A DNA stretch of 64,000 nt from assembly GCF_014049385.1 (NCBI RefSeq), contig NZ_JACAOA010000008.1, positions 27,319-91,318 on the forward strand, in the 5' to 3' direction. Positions 9,910 to 19,684 of the stretch are shown in pieces (position 1 is the stretch's first letter; every line of letters starts with the position of its first letter). A program made the translations under genes and the position numbers. The notes below the pieces were generated by a model. That model saw only the letters and a program-made list of their open reading frames with translations. It did not search any database and was not told where the DNA came from. The DNA comes from Ruoffia halotolerans (GTDB lineage Bacteria; Bacillota; Bacilli; Lactobacillales; Aerococcaceae).

Positions 9910-9943
9910 AAAATTATACAAAGAAAGAAAGGAGTGATGTCAA

Positions 9944-11254
9944 ATGTCAACATTTTTAGATCATGCTAAAGTAGAAGTCAAAGCAGGCAAGGGTGGCGAT
10001 GGAATGGTCGCTTTCCGTAGAGAGAAATACGTTCCAGATGGTGGACCAGCCGGCGGAGATGGAGGTCAAGGTGGAGATGTTATCTTCATCGTAGATGAAG
10101 GATTAAGAACCTTAATGGATTTCCGTTATAACCGTCATTTTAAAGCCAAAAATGGTGAAAATGGAATGAGTAAGAGTAAATACGGTGCTGGAGCAGAAGA
10201 TTTAATTATTAAAGTTCCACCTGGAACGATTGTTCGTGAAGCTTCCACAGGTCAGTTCATGGCCGATTTAGTTGACAATGGTCAAAAATTCACTGTCGCT
10301 AAAGGAGGACGTGGGGGTCGAGGTAACATTCGTTTTGCAACGCATAAAAACCCCGCACCTTCTATTGCAGAAAATGGTGAACCCGGAGAAGAATTAGAAT
10401 TAGAACTTGAACTAAAAGTTCTTGCAGATGTTGCCTTAATTGGGTACCCAAGTGTGGGTAAATCAACATTACTTTCATTAATTAGTAATGCAAAACCAAA
10501 GATAGCTGACTATCAATTTACAACGCTAGTTCCGAACTTAGGTGTTGTACAACTAGCAAACCAACAAGAGTTTGTTGTCGCCGATATGCCAGGTTTAATC
10601 GAAGGAGCTTCTGAAGGTGTTGGATTAGGAATTCAATTCTTACGCCACATTGAAAGAACAAAAATTATGTTACATGTCATTGATATGGGAGCAGTACATG
10701 GTCGTGATCCTTTTGTTGATTTCACTGACATTATGGATGAATTAGAAGCATACAACGAGAGATTATTACTGAGACCGATGTTGATTGTCGCTAACAAAAT
10801 GGACGAAGCAATCTCTGAGGAAAATCTTGAAATTTTTCAAGAAAAATTAAATGCTTATTATAGCGAACGTGAATTAGAAGTTCCAGAAATTTTCCCGATT
10901 AGCTCATGGCAAAATAAAGGTGTAGATCAGCTAATCAAGAAAACAGCTTCACTTGTTCAAAACGAAGAATTTATTCCACTTGAAGAAGAAGTTGAAGTCG
11001 AAGAAGCTTATTATACTTTAGAGCAAGAAGAAGCGCCTTTCGAAGTCGAACAAGTCGAAGAAGGCTTCTACCGAATTACGGGTGCTCAAATCGAAAAATT
11101 ATTTGCGATGACGAATATGGCACATGATGAAAGTATTGCTCGTTTCCAAAGACAAATGCGTGGTATGGGAATTGATCAAGCTCTTCGTGATATTGGAGCT
11201 CAGACAGGAGATATTGTTGAGTTATCAACATTCCAGTTTGAGTTTATGGATTAG
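9944..11254 (+). CDS. obg: GTPase Obg/CgtA
   Basis: Obg is an essential GTPase bound to the 50S subunit that links ribosome assembly to stress state. The glycine-rich Obg fold occupies residues 1-158. The GTPase domain begins with GYPSVGKST, with DMPG and NKMD motifs. A C-terminal OCT domain ([16 protein letters not shown]) closes the 436-residue protein. An acidic linker (EEEVEVEEA) separates the GTPase and OCT domains. An AAAGGAG site lies before the ATG. The oatA gene follows after eight bases. Confidence 0.97.
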   Translation: MSTFLDHAKVEVKAGKGGDGMVAFRREKYVPDGGPAGGDGGQGGDVIFIVDEGLRTLMDFRYNRHFKAKNGENGMSKSKYGAGAEDLIIKVPPGTIVREASTGQFMADLVDNGQKFTVAKGGRGGRGNIRFATHKNPAPSIAENGEPGEELELELELKVLADVALIGYPSVGKSTLLSLISNAKPKIADYQFTTLVPNLGVVQLANQQEFVVADMPGLIEGASEGVGLGIQFLRHIERTKIMLHVIDMGAVHGRDPFVDFTDIMDELEAYNERLLLRPMLIVANKMDEAISEENLEIFQEKLNAYYSERELEVPEIFPISSWQNKGVDQLIKKTASLVQNEEFIPLEEEVEVEEAYYTLEQEEAPFEVEQVEEGFYRITGAQIEKLFAMTNMAHDESIARFQRQMRGMGIDQALRDIGAQTGDIVELSTFQFEFMD

Positions 11255-11262
11255 GTGATAGC

Positions 11263-13110
11263 ATGTCACAAGAAACTAAGTCCAAAAAAAGATTAGATAT
11301 CTTTGATGGTCTTAAAGGGCTATCAATTATCACAATTATTGTGTATTATTTTTTCCAGCATATATTACCCGGTGGATTTTTAGCGGTAAATATGTTCTTG
11401 TTAATCGCTGGTTTTTTTAACTTTAGACACTTTGTAAGTGCTAGCCAAAAAGGAATTAAAATAAATTACTTAAACTTTTATAAAAAAAGATTAAGTCGAT
11501 TGTTTTTCCCAATGTTAGCCATGATTATAACAGCAAGTTCTTTTATCTTGTTATTTTCAAGAGGGTCTTTATTTAACCTTAGAAATATGGCTTTATCAGG
11601 ACTTGCTTTCTTTAACAACTATTATCAAATCTTGAATGAACAGTCTTATTTCGTTCAAGCTGCAAACCCCAGTGCCTTCACGCATTTATGGTATGTGGGA
11701 ATTTTAGGGCAGCTAATATTACTTACACCCTTATTAATATTGCTATTTTATTCTTGGCATAAGAAACAAACAACAACGGTGAATATGTTACTCATCGTTA
11801 CTGTTGTATCAGCATTTTTAATGGGTTATTTATATAAAGATGGTGAAGACCCTACACGTATTTATTATAGTGTATTTACACGGGCGTTCTCTTATACAAC
11901 AGGTGGGGTTGTTGGTTTAATATTACCGATGAATCTTACTGCGAAGCCAATTAAAGGTAAAATTAATTGGATCTTTAATGGGATAGGGACGTTAATTATG
12001 GTCTTGATGTTCTTTATGTGTAAATTTATGTACGGAACGCAACCCTTTGCTTATCGCTTTGGGATGAGTTTATTCACACTTTTAAGTGCCTTATTTATTC
12101 TTGTTTCCATTCACCCAAGTACGATTTGGAATAAGATATTAAGTTTTCCACTGCTTACCTTTATTGGTAAACGTAGCTACTCTTACTATTTATGGTTTTA
12201 TCCTGTTTATTTAATTATTCCTAATATGATGCAAAATTTAGGTTTACCATCATGGGCAAACTATACAATTCAGTTTTTAATTATCGCGATACTTGCTGAA
12301 ATCAGTTACCGATTATTTGAGCAAGTGACTATTAGTTTACCACTTGGACAAGACTTTAATATTAAGAAAACACGTCACCAATTAAGATATTTAAGATCTC
12401 ATAAAGGGACTCTTTTAAACGTTAAAGTGATTACAGGTGCATATATTGTGATTTTCGTCATTGGTACGATTGGAATTTTTGCTGCACCTGAAGAAAGAGC
12501 TCAAACGGCAGAAGAATTGCAAACGATTATTGAAACGAACTCCCAAATAGCCGAAGACACACAGACAGAAGATACTGAAAATGTGAAAGTAGTTAACAAT
12601 ATTAAAGGCCTTGGCCAACAAGAAATGCTTTATGCCAATGGACTAGATATTACCTTTGTAGGAGACTCTACTTTATTAGCAGCAACAAAACAAATTCAAA
12701 ATGCCTTCCCTAAAGCGGTCATTAACGGTGAAGTCGGACGTCAATTGTATAATAGTGTGTCGGTTGTTAATAGTTTAGATCAAAGTGGGTTACTGAAACC
12801 AACGGTTGTTACGATGATGGGATCAAATGGAACCTTTACAGAAGGCCAAATTAATGACTATATTGAAGCAATTGGGCCAGAACATGACATTTTCTTTGTA
12901 ACATCAGATACAAAGCGTTCATGGGTGTCTGACGCTAATCAACAATTATTAGCAGCAGCTCAGCGATTCGGTAATGTTCATATTATTGATTGGGCAAGTT
13001 ACTCAAACGACCAAGTCGGCTGGCAAAGAGAAGACGGTGCGCATCCAACTGAAGAAGGAGCACACGAATTATCAGTCTTTATTGCTAAAGAAATATATCG
13101 TCAAAGATAA
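11263..13110 (+). CDS. oatA: Peptidoglycan O-acetyltransferase (OatA-like)
   Basis: The 615-residue protein has an N-terminal acyltransferase-3 membrane domain with about ten to eleven helices (to about residue 410) and an extracellular SGNH-type domain. The catalytic serine is in FVGDST (Ser469), and the D-x-x-H pair is Asp591-G-A-His594. OatA moves acetyl groups across the membrane onto MurNAc, giving lysozyme resistance. It sits eight bases after obg, probably in the same transcript, and is followed by a terminator. Substrate is inferred from the family; LTA or teichoic acid acetylation is less likely. Confidence 0.88.
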   Translation: MSQETKSKKRLDIFDGLKGLSIITIIVYYFFQHILPGGFLAVNMFLLIAGFFNFRHFVSASQKGIKINYLNFYKKRLSRLFFPMLAMIITASSFILLFSRGSLFNLRNMALSGLAFFNNYYQILNEQSYFVQAANPSAFTHLWYVGILGQLILLTPLLILLFYSWHKKQTTTVNMLLIVTVVSAFLMGYLYKDGEDPTRIYYSVFTRAFSYTTGGVVGLILPMNLTAKPIKGKINWIFNGIGTLIMVLMFFMCKFMYGTQPFAYRFGMSLFTLLSALFILVSIHPSTIWNKILSFPLLTFIGKRSYSYYLWFYPVYLIIPNMMQNLGLPSWANYTIQFLIIAILAEISYRLFEQVTISLPLGQDFNIKKTRHQLRYLRSHKGTLLNVKVITGAYIVIFVIGTIGIFAAPEERAQTAEELQTIIETNSQIAEDTQTEDTENVKVVNNIKGLGQQEMLYANGLDITFVGDSTLLAATKQIQNAFPKAVINGEVGRQLYNSVSVVNSLDQSGLLKPTVVTMMGSNGTFTEGQINDYIEAIGPEHDIFFVTSDTKRSWVSDANQQLLAAAQRFGNVHIIDWASYSNDQVGWQREDGAHPTEEGAHELSVFIAKEIYRQR

Positions 13111-13127
13111 AAAATTAGTTAATTGAG

Positions 13128-13167
13128 GAGTGTTGGTGGGGAGATTAACTCACTAACACTCTTTTTA
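13128..13167 (+). terminator. Rho-independent terminator after oatA
   Basis: GAGTGTTGGTG (13128-13138) pairs with CACTAACACTC (13151-13161) with one G-U pair, followed by TTTTTA. Confidence 0.85.
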
Positions 13168-13243
13168 TGTTTAATAAGATAAATGTAAAGAAATTCTCAA
13201 AAAATTGTAGTAAAATATAATGTATTAATGAAAGGTAGTGACT

Positions 13244-14167
13244 ATGGAAATATTATTTTTAGGAACTGGCGCTGGCGTTCCATCAAAAAGTCGTAATGTA
13301 AGTTCTTTAGTGTTAAAACTATTGAATGAATTGAATGAAACTTGGCTGTTTGATTGTGGAGAAGGAACTCAACATCAAATATTAAAAACAACATTAAAAC
13401 CGGGTAAGGTTAAAAATATATTTATTACTCATATGCATGGAGATCATATATTCGGCTTACCAGGATTTTTAAGTAGTCGTTCGTTCCAAGGCGGAGATAA
13501 CCAACCTATTACCATCTACGGACCTCCAGGTATTGAACAATACATTAATGCTTCATTGAAATATTCAAAATCAAATTTACTTTATAAAGTAAATATAGTT
13601 GAACTAGATCCGAAGGGTGGAGAAATTCAGTTAAATAAGGGATGGAAAGTTAAATACTTACCTCTACAACATAATATTTTGTCATTTGGTTATAGAATTG
13701 AAGAACCGAAATCCGATGGTGTGTTATTGGTTGAAAAACTTAAAGAATACAATATTCCAAACGGACCGATATTTGGGAAGTTAAAAAATGGAAAAACAGT
13801 CACTTTAGAAGATGGTACTAAACTGGACGGTAAAGATTTTGTTGGTGAAGTCAAACCAGGCAAAGTGATTGCAATCATTGGAGATACGAGACCCAATGCA
13901 AACATCGAGAAATTAGCCGAAGATGCTGATGTTCTTGTTCATGAAGGAACACATGCAAAAGGCGAGAATAAAATTGCCAATCGTTATTTCCATTCTACGG
14001 TCGAACAAGCGGCTCAAGTTGCTAAAGCATCAAATGTTAAGCAATTATATTTAAATCACATTAGCTCTAGATATTTAGGGGCAGATGTGAAACAATTAGA
14101 AAAAGATGCACGTTCGATATTCAAACATACAAAAGTTGCTTATGATTTAAATGAATTTGAAATATAA
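13244..14167 (+). CDS. rnz: Ribonuclease Z
   Basis: RNase Z is a metallo-beta-lactamase-fold endonuclease that trims tRNA precursor 3' ends. The zinc motif H-M-H-G-D-H is at residues 63-68, followed by IFGLPG, and further metal ligands lie in GDTRP and the C-terminal NHISSRY. The start is ATG 13244, eight bases after AAAGG; an in-frame GTG at 13238 lies within that site. The 307-residue length fits the short RNase Z form. A TATAAT at 13216-13221 is a likely -10. Confidence 0.95.
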   Translation: MEILFLGTGAGVPSKSRNVSSLVLKLLNELNETWLFDCGEGTQHQILKTTLKPGKVKNIFITHMHGDHIFGLPGFLSSRSFQGGDNQPITIYGPPGIEQYINASLKYSKSNLLYKVNIVELDPKGGEIQLNKGWKVKYLPLQHNILSFGYRIEEPKSDGVLLVEKLKEYNIPNGPIFGKLKNGKTVTLEDGTKLDGKDFVGEVKPGKVIAIIGDTRPNANIEKLAEDADVLVHEGTHAKGENKIANRYFHSTVEQAAQVAKASNVKQLYLNHISSRYLGADVKQLEKDARSIFKHTKVAYDLNEFEI

Positions 14168-14183
14168 TTGAAAGGGAGAGATT

Positions 14184-14990
14184 ATGTTTCTAAAAAACAA
14201 GGTTGTTTTATTGACGGGTGCTTCAAGTGGAATTGGTAAAGCGATTGCTTTTGAATTGGCTAAAAAAGGTGCAAATCTTGTATTAGTATCTCGAAGAGAA
14301 GAAGTACTCTCTGAATTGGCAGATACATTAAAACGAGAATACGATATACAAACACTTGTACTAGCAAAAGATTTGTCTGAGGTAAAGGAAATTGAAGAAA
14401 CGGTGGAAGAAACAATCAATGTTTTTGGTCATATAGATTTTTTGATTAATTCAAGTGGTATGGGTATATTTAAAAAAGCAGTAGATTTCACGTCAAAAGA
14501 AATTGATCAACTCTTTAAAATTAATACTTATGCGATGATTTATTTGTCCCAATTAGTAGCTAGAGAGATGATTATAAAAAATACGCCAGGACATATTTTA
14601 TTCATTTCTTCCATAGCCGGAAAAATTGCAACACCAAGCTCAAGTGTATATTCTGCATCAAAGTTTGCTGTGATAGGCTACGCGAATAGTTTAAGATTGG
14701 AGTTAAAGCGGTTTGGTATTGATGTGACCACAATTAATCCTGGACCAGTCAAGACGGATTTTTTTAATTTCGATTCAAAATCTCAAGAGTATTATGACCG
14801 AATTAAGGCATTTGCATTAGATCCGCAAAAATTAGCGAGAGATGTGACTAAGCATTTAAAACCATCACGTCGTAAAAGAGAATTAAATCGTCCCCGTTAT
14901 TATCATATTATTGATATACTATATAAAGTGTTTCCTAATATTGGAGATAAATTAGCAGGAGAAATGTTAAATTTCAAGGAGGATATTTAG
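14184..14990 (+). CDS. Short-chain dehydrogenase/reductase (YqjQ-like)
   Basis: This is a classical SDR of 268 residues. It has the NAD(P)-binding motif TGASSGIGK (about residues 11-19), NSSGMG in place of NNAG, the catalytic serine in ISSIAG, and the Y-S-A-S-K active-site motif. Its substrate is unknown. The place directly after rnz matches yqjQ of Bacillus. The LapA-like gene starts at the base after its stop codon, so the two are coupled. Confidence 0.88.
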   Translation: MFLKNKVVLLTGASSGIGKAIAFELAKKGANLVLVSRREEVLSELADTLKREYDIQTLVLAKDLSEVKEIEETVEETINVFGHIDFLINSSGMGIFKKAVDFTSKEIDQLFKINTYAMIYLSQLVAREMIIKNTPGHILFISSIAGKIATPSSSVYSASKFAVIGYANSLRLELKRFGIDVTTINPGPVKTDFFNFDSKSQEYYDRIKAFALDPQKLARDVTKHLKPSRRKRELNRPRYYHIIDILYKVFPNIGDKLAGEMLNFKEDI

Positions 14991-15401
14991 ATGAAAGAAC
15001 AATGGAAAGTTATAGCGATTATTATGTTACTTATCTTAGTAGTCGTTTTTGCATTACAAAATACAAATGTTGTTGGAATTGATTTCTTTTTCACTCAATT
15101 TGAAGTATCGCTTGTCTTAGTTGTATTATTCAGTATTTTGGTTGGTGTTATCATTGGAATGATTGCATCAATGTCTGCGATTCAATCAAACAGAAAGAAA
15201 AATAAAGAGTTAGAAAAGCAATTATCAAAAGAGAAACATAATCATTCAAACACTGCAATTGAAAAAGATGCAACAATTTCTGAGTTACGCAGTAAGATTG
15301 AAGAACAAGAGCGTGTTTCACGTAATACAATTTCTGTAAAATCATATGAAAAACCAGAGTTAAATGAAGAAGTAGTTACTGATACAACAGAGGAAGTGTA
15401 A
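14991..15401 (+). CDS. LapA-domain (DUF1049) membrane protein
   Basis: The 136-residue protein has two membrane helices (about residues 5-22 and 37-60) joined by NTNVVGIDFFFTQFEVS, the pattern of LapA/DUF1049 proteins. A charged coiled-coil tail of about 75 residues (KKNKELEKQLSKEKHN onward) would lie in the cytoplasm. Its function is unknown in Gram-positive bacteria, where there is no LPS to assemble. It lies between the SDR gene and recJ, an arrangement seen in Bacilli. Confidence 0.8.
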   Translation: MKEQWKVIAIIMLLILVVVFALQNTNVVGIDFFFTQFEVSLVLVVLFSILVGVIIGMIASMSAIQSNRKKNKELEKQLSKEKHNHSNTAIEKDATISELRSKIEEQERVSRNTISVKSYEKPELNEEVVTDTTEEV

Positions 15402-15406
15402 TATTC

Positions 15407-17740
15407 GTGAAGTTCAATATGGCACAGTTTGATTGGCAAATCAGACCAGAGTTTAATAGAGACGCTTCCGAAAGTATTTTAAACAATAATGAAACAACAT
15501 TTAGTTCAACTTTTTTACGACTATGTTCAATTAGAGGTATCACAAGCACAGAAGAGTTAATCGAAAAAACAAATCAAAAACCTCAACTATATCATGACCC
15601 ATTTTTATTATTTGAGATGGACAAAACAATTGACCGTATTCAAACAGCGATTGAAGAGTTTGAACCAATATTAATCTATGGAGATTATGATGCAGACGGT
15701 ATTACCAGCACATTGATAATGTATGAGACATTAGAGACGATCGGAGCCAATGTCCATTATTATTTACCAAACCGCTTAACGGACGGTTATGGACCGAATA
15801 AAGCACGTTGGAGTGAGTTGGTTGACGAATATGATATTCGATTAATCATTACTGTTGATAATGGTGTGGCTGGTTTTGAAGCTGTGGATGCAATGAATGA
15901 TATAGGTGTGGATTGTATTATTACTGATCACCACGAATTGCAAAGTGAATTACCGAATGCCTATTCAATTATTCATCCTAAACATCCTTCAGGTCAATAT
16001 CCTTTCCCAGAATTAAGTGGGGCTGGGGTTGCTTTAAAAGTGGTTAGTACCTTATTGGGTGAAGTACCCACAGAAGCTGTTGAATTGGCAGCCATCGGTA
16101 CGGTTGCAGATATGGTGTCGTTAACGGATGAAAACCGAACGATTGTATTAAGTGGATTGACTCTCATTAAAGACTCAATGCGCGTTGGTTTACAATTATT
16201 ATTACAAAATGAAAAAGTTAATTTAGATAACTTAACAAGTGAGACAATTGGCTTTATTATCGGCCCACGTTTGAATGCGGTAGGTAGATTAGGTGATCCG
16301 ACGCCGGGCTTAGAGTTATTGAAAACATTAGATATATCTGAAGCGGAATCGTTATTAGAAATAGTGAATGAAAAGAATCGTGAAAGAAAATCCATCACCG
16401 AAAACATTACTAGAGAAATTGAAAATCGAATGGGTCAATACGACTCAATTCCAAATATTATTATTGAAGCAGATAAGGATTGGCCTGCCGGAGTCTTAGG
16501 GATTGCTGCAAGTCGTTTAGTTAAAAAATATCAAAGACCAGCGATTGTCTTTCAATATATAGAAGAGAAAAAACAATATAAAGGAAGTTCAAGAAGTGTG
16601 TCTAAGATAAATATCTTTGAAGAACTCGTTAAACAAAATGAGTACCTAACTTACTTCGGTGGTCATAGTCAAGCAGCAGGATTAACGATTGATGAAGAGA
16701 ATTGGGAAGACTTTAAACAAAGCATTCACAAAAGCTTTGAACACTACACTGAATTACTAAACGAACCTGAGCCAATTGTTATCGATATGCCGTTAAGTGT
16801 GAATGAAATGACGATTGATTTTATTAATGAAGTGAACTTATTAGGACCTTTCGGTATGGATAATCCAAAACCGCAGTTTATGGTTAAAGATGCTCATATT
16901 AACACAATTAGATTTATTGGAGCAGATAAAAACCATGTTAAACTTGCCCTAAGCCAAACGGATAGCAAAGTCGAATTACAAGCCATTGGCTTTGGCAAAG
17001 CAGAGCAAGCTGAAGGCTTAGAGAACGGCAGTGTGATATCTGTCGTTGGAGAGTTAGATATTAATGAATGGAATGGGAACTGTCTTCCGCAGTTAATGCT
17101 GAAAGATATGGGAGTTAATGGCTCTCAGTGGTTAGATTACCGCTCAAGCAAGATTCACAAAGATTTATTAATTATAGATAAAGCTTTATATTTATTCTCT
17201 CATCAGCCGATTGCAGATTATATGTCCAAGCAATTGAACGGTGCAGCTGTTGTATTATATGAGAATGCATCAGAAGTTAATTTAGCCCAATATAATAACC
17301 TCATCGTAATGGAGCCGCCAATCCAATTACAACAATTGAAAGAGATAGTGAATACACAAGCTTGGTCGAAAGTCTATCTAGGATCATTTGTTCAGGAATC
17401 GAAATATATGGCAGGTATCCCTTCTCGAGAAGAGTTCGTTGATTTGTATAAATATATCTTTGCCAAGCAAGAATTTATGTACAAAACAGAATTTGAAAAT
17501 ATAACAAAAGCATTAAATATACACCCAGTTAAATTAAAAGGGATGTTTTTGATGTTTTTAGAAGCAGAATTTGTTACAATTAAGAATGGTCGGTTAGAGT
17601 TTAATAAAGAAGCAACAAATAATAAAATTGATCTACCTCACTTAAAGACTTTTATTCAATATGAAAATGAATATAAGTCAGAGGCTTTATTAAATTATCA
17701 GCCGTTAGACGCTATTAAAGATTATTTTGAAGGGAATTAA
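15407..17740 (+). CDS. recJ: Single-stranded-DNA exonuclease RecJ
   Basis: RecJ is a 5'-3' single-strand exonuclease in recombination and base-excision repair. The DHH-family motifs are D-Y-D-A-D-G (about residue 96) and T-D-H-H-E. A DHHA1 domain contains GGHSQAAGLTI, and an OB-fold follows. The 777-residue length, including a C-terminal extension, is usual for Bacilli. The start is GTG 15407, about ten bases after AGGAAG; the in-frame ATG at 15419 lacks a properly spaced site. Confidence 0.95.
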   Translation: MKFNMAQFDWQIRPEFNRDASESILNNNETTFSSTFLRLCSIRGITSTEELIEKTNQKPQLYHDPFLLFEMDKTIDRIQTAIEEFEPILIYGDYDADGITSTLIMYETLETIGANVHYYLPNRLTDGYGPNKARWSELVDEYDIRLIITVDNGVAGFEAVDAMNDIGVDCIITDHHELQSELPNAYSIIHPKHPSGQYPFPELSGAGVALKVVSTLLGEVPTEAVELAAIGTVADMVSLTDENRTIVLSGLTLIKDSMRVGLQLLLQNEKVNLDNLTSETIGFIIGPRLNAVGRLGDPTPGLELLKTLDISEAESLLEIVNEKNRERKSITENITREIENRMGQYDSIPNIIIEADKDWPAGVLGIAASRLVKKYQRPAIVFQYIEEKKQYKGSSRSVSKINIFEELVKQNEYLTYFGGHSQAAGLTIDEENWEDFKQSIHKSFEHYTELLNEPEPIVIDMPLSVNEMTIDFINEVNLLGPFGMDNPKPQFMVKDAHINTIRFIGADKNHVKLALSQTDSKVELQAIGFGKAEQAEGLENGSVISVVGELDINEWNGNCLPQLMLKDMGVNGSQWLDYRSSKIHKDLLIIDKALYLFSHQPIADYMSKQLNGAAVVLYENASEVNLAQYNNLIVMEPPIQLQQLKEIVNTQAWSKVYLGSFVQESKYMAGIPSREEFVDLYKYIFAKQEFMYKTEFENITKALNIHPVKLKGMFLMFLEAEFVTIKNGRLEFNKEATNNKIDLPHLKTFIQYENEYKSEALLNYQPLDAIKDYFEGN

Positions 17741-17748
17741 ATAACTAA

Positions 17749-18261
17749 ATGAACTTAAATGATTATATTGCTTCAATCGAAGATTATCCACAGGAAGGCG
17801 TAACGTTTCGTGATATTACACCATTAATGGCAAATGGACCTGCTTTTGCGCAAGCGACACAAGAAATTGTGGACTATGCAAGAGAAGTAGGAGCTGAAGT
17901 AGCTGTTGGACCTGAAGCACGTGGCTTTATTGTCGGTTGTCCTGTAGCTTACGCAATGGAAATTGGCTTTGCACCAGTTCGTAAAAAAGGGAAATTACCT
18001 CGTGAAATTATTGAAGTCGAATACGAACTTGAATACGGTACTGATTTATTAACGATGCATAAAGATGCTATTACACCTGGTCAAAAAGTTATCATAATCG
18101 ATGATTTATTAGCAACAGGTGGTACGGTTAAAGCAACAATCGACTTAGTTGAAAAACTAGGCGGAGAAGTTGTAGGAATTGCATTCTTAATTGAATTGAA
18201 AGAATTAAATGGTAGAGAAAAAATTGAAGGTTATAACTATAAAGCTTTAATGCAATTCTAA
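17749..18261 (+). CDS. apt: Adenine phosphoribosyltransferase
   Basis: Apt converts adenine and PRPP to AMP in purine salvage. The PRPP-binding motif reads [13 protein letters not shown] (about residues 114-126), and the N-terminal [14 protein letters not shown] is characteristic. It is 170 residues, of normal length, and lies eight bases after recJ, the usual order in Bacilli. A bidirectional terminator follows. Confidence 0.96.
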   Translation: MNLNDYIASIEDYPQEGVTFRDITPLMANGPAFAQATQEIVDYAREVGAEVAVGPEARGFIVGCPVAYAMEIGFAPVRKKGKLPREIIEVEYELEYGTDLLTMHKDAITPGQKVIIIDDLLATGGTVKATIDLVEKLGGEVVGIAFLIELKELNGREKIEGYNYKALMQF

Positions 18262-18285
18262 TATCTACTCTTTATTTTAAAATTC

Positions 18286-18328
18286 AAAAAAATCCGAACT
18301 CTTATTATAGTGTTCGGATTTCGTTTTA
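18286..18328. terminator. Bidirectional terminator between apt and lexA
   Basis: AAATCCGAAC (18290-18299) pairs with GTTCGGATTT (18312-18321). There is an A run on one side and a T-rich tract on the other, so it can serve both convergent genes. Confidence 0.85.
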
Positions 18329-18338
18329 ATTAATATAT

Positions 18339-18956
18339 TTAAAATTCACGGTATAAGCTAACAACTTTACCTAATATTTTGACTGAGTTTAAAATAATGT
18401 CATCCATAGCATCATTTTCGGGACGTAGAATATAGTGATCAGATTGTTTGTAAAAAGTCTTACACGTTGCTTCGTCTTCATCAGTCATAGCAACAACGAT
18501 GTCTCCGTTATTGGCAGAAGGTTGGCGACGAACTGTAATTAAATCACCATTGAGAATACCGGCATTGATCATACTTTCACCGTCAATTTGGAGCATGAAT
18601 AAATCATTGCTATCAAAATGTTCTAAATTAGGTGGAATTGGATAGTAATCAACAGCCTCTTCAATCGCTAAGATAGGCGCACCGGCAGCAACGCGACCAA
18701 GCAAGGGAATATTCTTTCTTGAAATACCCAATGTTTCAAGCGCAATTGGTGTAAGCTCTAACGCACGTGTTTTACTTGCGTCACGGACTAAGTAACCTTT
18801 GCCTTCTAACCGAGAAAGATGACCATGAACAGTGGATGTAGAAGCTAATCCAACTTCTGCTCCAATTTCTCTGACAGTCGGAGGGTATCCATTAGAGTCA
18901 ATTGCTTTATATATACAATCAAGTATATTTAATTGTTTTGCTGATATTGATTTCAT
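18339..18956 (-). CDS. lexA: SOS repressor LexA
   Basis: LexA is the SOS repressor, inactivated by RecA-stimulated self-cleavage. The winged-helix DNA-binding domain includes [20 protein letters not shown] (residues 27-46). The Ala91-Gly92 cleavage site is present in VAAGAP, with catalytic Ser128 (DGESM) and Lys166 (TCKTF). The start is the ATG at 18956, with AAAGAG eight bases before it, giving 205 residues; a longer open frame upstream crosses the promoter and is rejected. It is autoregulated through the LexA box at 19013-19026. Confidence 0.97.
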   Translation of the reverse strand: MKSISAKQLNILDCIYKAIDSNGYPPTVREIGAEVGLASTSTVHGHLSRLEGKGYLVRDASKTRALELTPIALETLGISRKNIPLLGRVAAGAPILAIEEAVDYYPIPPNLEHFDSNDLFMLQIDGESMINAGILNGDLITVRRQPSANNGDIVVAMTDEDEATCKTFYKQSDHYILRPENDAMDDIILNSVKILGKVVSLYREF

Positions 18957-18986
18957 AATTTCAACTCTTTCGTTTTTATTGTTTTT

Positions 18987-19026
18987 AGTATAGCATTTAT
19001 AATACCGCTTAGCAAACAAATGTTCG
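18987..19026. promoter_or_regulatory. lexA promoter and LexA box shared with ynzC
   Basis: On the minus strand TTGCTA (19015-19010) and TATACT (18992-18987) are 17 bases apart and serve lexA. The LexA box CAAACAAATGTTCG (19013-19026; opposite strand CGAACATTTGTTTG) overlaps the -35. On the plus strand a TATAAT at 18998-19003 could drive ynzC, with the box just downstream of its start point. One operator can therefore control both genes. Confidence 0.85.
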
Positions 19027-19044
19027 TAGTAAAGGAGTGATTAC

Positions 19045-19293
19045 ATGTTAAGTAAAGATAAGATCAAACGCATCAACGAACTGTCTAAAAAGAACAAAGC
19101 AGGGACAATCACTGAAGAAGAAGCGATTGAAAGAAAAAAACTGCACAATGAATATATTCAAAGTATGAGAAATAGTATTGGTGCTCAAATTGAGGGAATT
19201 AAAGTCGTTGATCCTGAAGGGGAGGACTTAACTCCAAATAAAGTGAAAGAGATACAAAAAGAACGTGGCTTACATAATAGAGACAACAAATAA
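19045..19293 (+). CDS. ynzC: DUF896 family protein YnzC
   Basis: This small charged protein of 82 residues matches DUF896/YnzC, with the family segment K-I-K-R-I-N-E-L-x-K-K and TEEEAIERKKL. Its function is unknown. In Bacillus subtilis ynzC is the third gene of the LexA-controlled yneA operon. Here it lies directly opposite lexA and shares the LexA box, while yneA (division inhibitor) and yneB are absent. AAAGGAG precedes the ATG. Confidence 0.88.
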   Translation: MLSKDKIKRINELSKKNKAGTITEEEAIERKKLHNEYIQSMRNSIGAQIEGIKVVDPEGEDLTPNKVKEIQKERGLHNRDNK

Positions 19294-19365
19294 TTTTCTC
19301 TAGTCAACACAATGATTATTTAGTATTATTGTATTACATGATGTTTAGAAGAGAGGTGTAGTTAA

Positions 19366-19578
19366 ATGGCAACTTGGATATGGTTAGTTATCGTATTTAT
19401 TGCATTAATTATTGGTTTTGTCGCTGGTTTCTTCCTATCAAGAAAGTATATGATGGATTATTTTAAGGAAAATCCACCGATTGACGAGAGAATGATTTCT
19501 CAAATGATGGCTCAAATGGGTCAAAAACCATCTAAAAAGAAAGTTCAACAAATTATGAACTCAATGAAACAGCGTTAA
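19366..19578 (+). CDS. yneF: UPF0154 membrane protein YneF
   Basis: The 70-residue protein has one N-terminal membrane helix (residues 3-25), then SRKYMMDYFKENPPIDERMI and a basic tail, the UPF0154/YneF pattern. The molecular role is not established. AGAGGTG lies before the ATG. It follows ynzC by 72 bases and is followed by a strong terminator. Confidence 0.88.
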   Translation: MATWIWLVIVFIALIIGFVAGFFLSRKYMMDYFKENPPIDERMISQMMAQMGQKPSKKKVQQIMNSMKQR

Positions 19579-19601
19579 TATAGCGTATGTAAAATAAGTA
19601 T

Positions 19602-19642
19602 AAAAAGGGTTGATGGCATTTATGTGTTATCAACCCTTTTAT
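19602..19642 (+). terminator. Terminator after yneF
   Basis: AAAAGGGTTGAT (19603-19614) pairs perfectly with ATCAACCCTTTT (19629-19640), so the T run lies in the 3' arm. Confidence 0.85.
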
Positions 19643-19684
19643 TCAATGAAAAAATATTTATAAATTCAGAATACTAAAAGAGTA

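Noticed and set aside
13128..13167. Hairpin before rnz considered as an rnz attenuator
   Set aside because: It is 18 bases after the oatA stop, and a separate TATAAT for rnz lies downstream of it, so a simple terminator explains it.
15994..16407. 137-codon minus-strand frame inside recJ
   Set aside because: It mirrors the coding strand of a conserved gene and has low-complexity Ser/Asn/Pro composition typical of an antisense shadow.
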